From: Cellulomonas phragmiteti
GTDB taxonomy: Bacteria; Actinomycetota; Actinomycetes; Actinomycetales; Cellulomonadaceae
DNA length: 64,000 bases
Reading direction: 5' to 3'
Assembly (NCBI RefSeq): GCF_016862775.1
Contig: NZ_BONP01000001.1
Location: forward strand, 310,001-374,000
The position numbers and the translations under genes were made by a program. Below the pieces are notes generated by a model. That model was not told the origin of the DNA. It worked only from the letters and a program-made list of their open reading frames with translations, and made no database searches. Shown here one piece after another: positions 63,844-64,000 of this stretch (its first letter is position 1; the number at the start of each line of letters is the position of its first letter).

Positions 63844-64000
63844 GGGGCCAGCTCGTCCTGCAGCTGGGCGTTCGCGTCGGTCGCGGCGCCGCACACCCGG
63901 TCGACGTCGGCGCGGAAGCGTGCGATGTCCGCAGCCTCGTAGCGCGCCGCCTCCTCCAGGTACCCGATGAGCCGCTCCTGGCCGTCGATGCAGGTGGCCA
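63840..64000 (-). CDS. Hypothetical protein, C-terminal 53 residues only
   Basis: Open to the window edge, so the N-terminus is missing. The visible part is helical and charged, with two cysteines (one in ATCIDGQERLIGYLEEAARYE and one in RVCGAATDANAQL). It ends in GTGA overlap with the protease gene, suggesting the two are made together; it may be a cysteine-paired secreted partner. No function assigned. Confidence 0.6.
   Translation of the reverse strand, partial: ATCIDGQERLIGYLEEAARYEAADIARFRADVDRVCGAATDANAQLQDELAP

Noticed and set aside
1..64000. tRNA, rRNA, insertion sequences, prophage or integrase attachment sites
   Set aside because: Gaps between genes were read for cloverleaf arms, terminal inverted repeats and transposase or integrase genes; none were seen. 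Small RNAs without known structure cannot be excluded.

Overview
The window is very GC-rich, coding-dense DNA with many GTG starts and 4-bp GTGA/ATGA gene overlaps. It comes from a Gram-positive actinobacterium, probably Cellulomonas or a close relative. Supporting evidence: an actinobacterial division and cell-wall (dcw) cluster with sepF, yggT and a DivIVA/Wag31 gene and no ftsA; DUF3040, DUF5302, PAC2 and SAV_6107-type HEPN genes; HelD; a MoxR-DUF58-transglutaminase block; mycobacterial-type LexA boxes; and a secreted CotH protein ending in a family-2 carbohydrate-binding module. No rRNA, tRNA, CRISPR array, insertion sequence or prophage was seen. The window reads as core chromosome.

Layout. 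1-9.8 kb: housekeeping and stress genes (partial RsmC-like methyltransferase, hflX, S9 peptidase, DinG-type helicase, ldh), then divergent lexA / LysM gene across an intergenic region with two SOS boxes, then nrdR. 10-15 kb: serA, then a leftward three-gene block of DUF4956 membrane protein, VTC-type polyphosphate polymerase domain protein and secreted CotH kinase-CBM2. 15-21 kb: HelD-like helicase and a three-gene signalling operon (receiver-SpoIIE phosphatase, CHASE3 histidine kinase, single-domain receiver). 21-24.5 kb: PAC2, cold-shock protein, spermidine-synthase-like protein, and an SOS-boxed HEPN gene. 24.6-29.3 kb: leftward moxR-DUF58-tgpA. 29.6-48.7 kb: the dcw cluster mraZ-rsmH-ftsL-ftsI-murE-murF-mraY-murD-ftsW-murG/murC-ftsQ-ftsZ-pgeF-sepF-yggT-wag31. 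49-54.6 kb: DksA-like zinc finger gene, lspA, rluD, dnaE. 54.6-63 kb: a histidine locus (hisD, then hisC-hisB-hypothetical-hisH-hisA/priA-sseB) split by a convergent recQ. The right edge has a secreted serine protease and a partial gene.

Most notable observations. (1) MurG and MurC are encoded as one continuous 898-codon reading frame. (2) A 31-codon His/Gln-rich upstream ORF overlaps the rsmH start by ATGA, directly after a stem-loop. (3) The CotH-CBM2 / VTC / DUF4956 block is a candidate surface-modification system. (4) MraZ operators (four TGGAG boxes at exact 10-bp spacing) lie before mraZ. (5) Three SOS boxes tie lexA, a LysM division-suppressor candidate and a HEPN gene into one damage regulon. 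(6) At eight genes a TANNNT -10 hexamer sits 6-7 nt before the start codon, which predicts leaderless mRNAs; the hisD and hisC promoters are nearly identical. (7) RecQ carries a C-terminal phosphoribosyltransferase-like domain. Gene functions are inferred from motifs and family knowledge; no database search was run.
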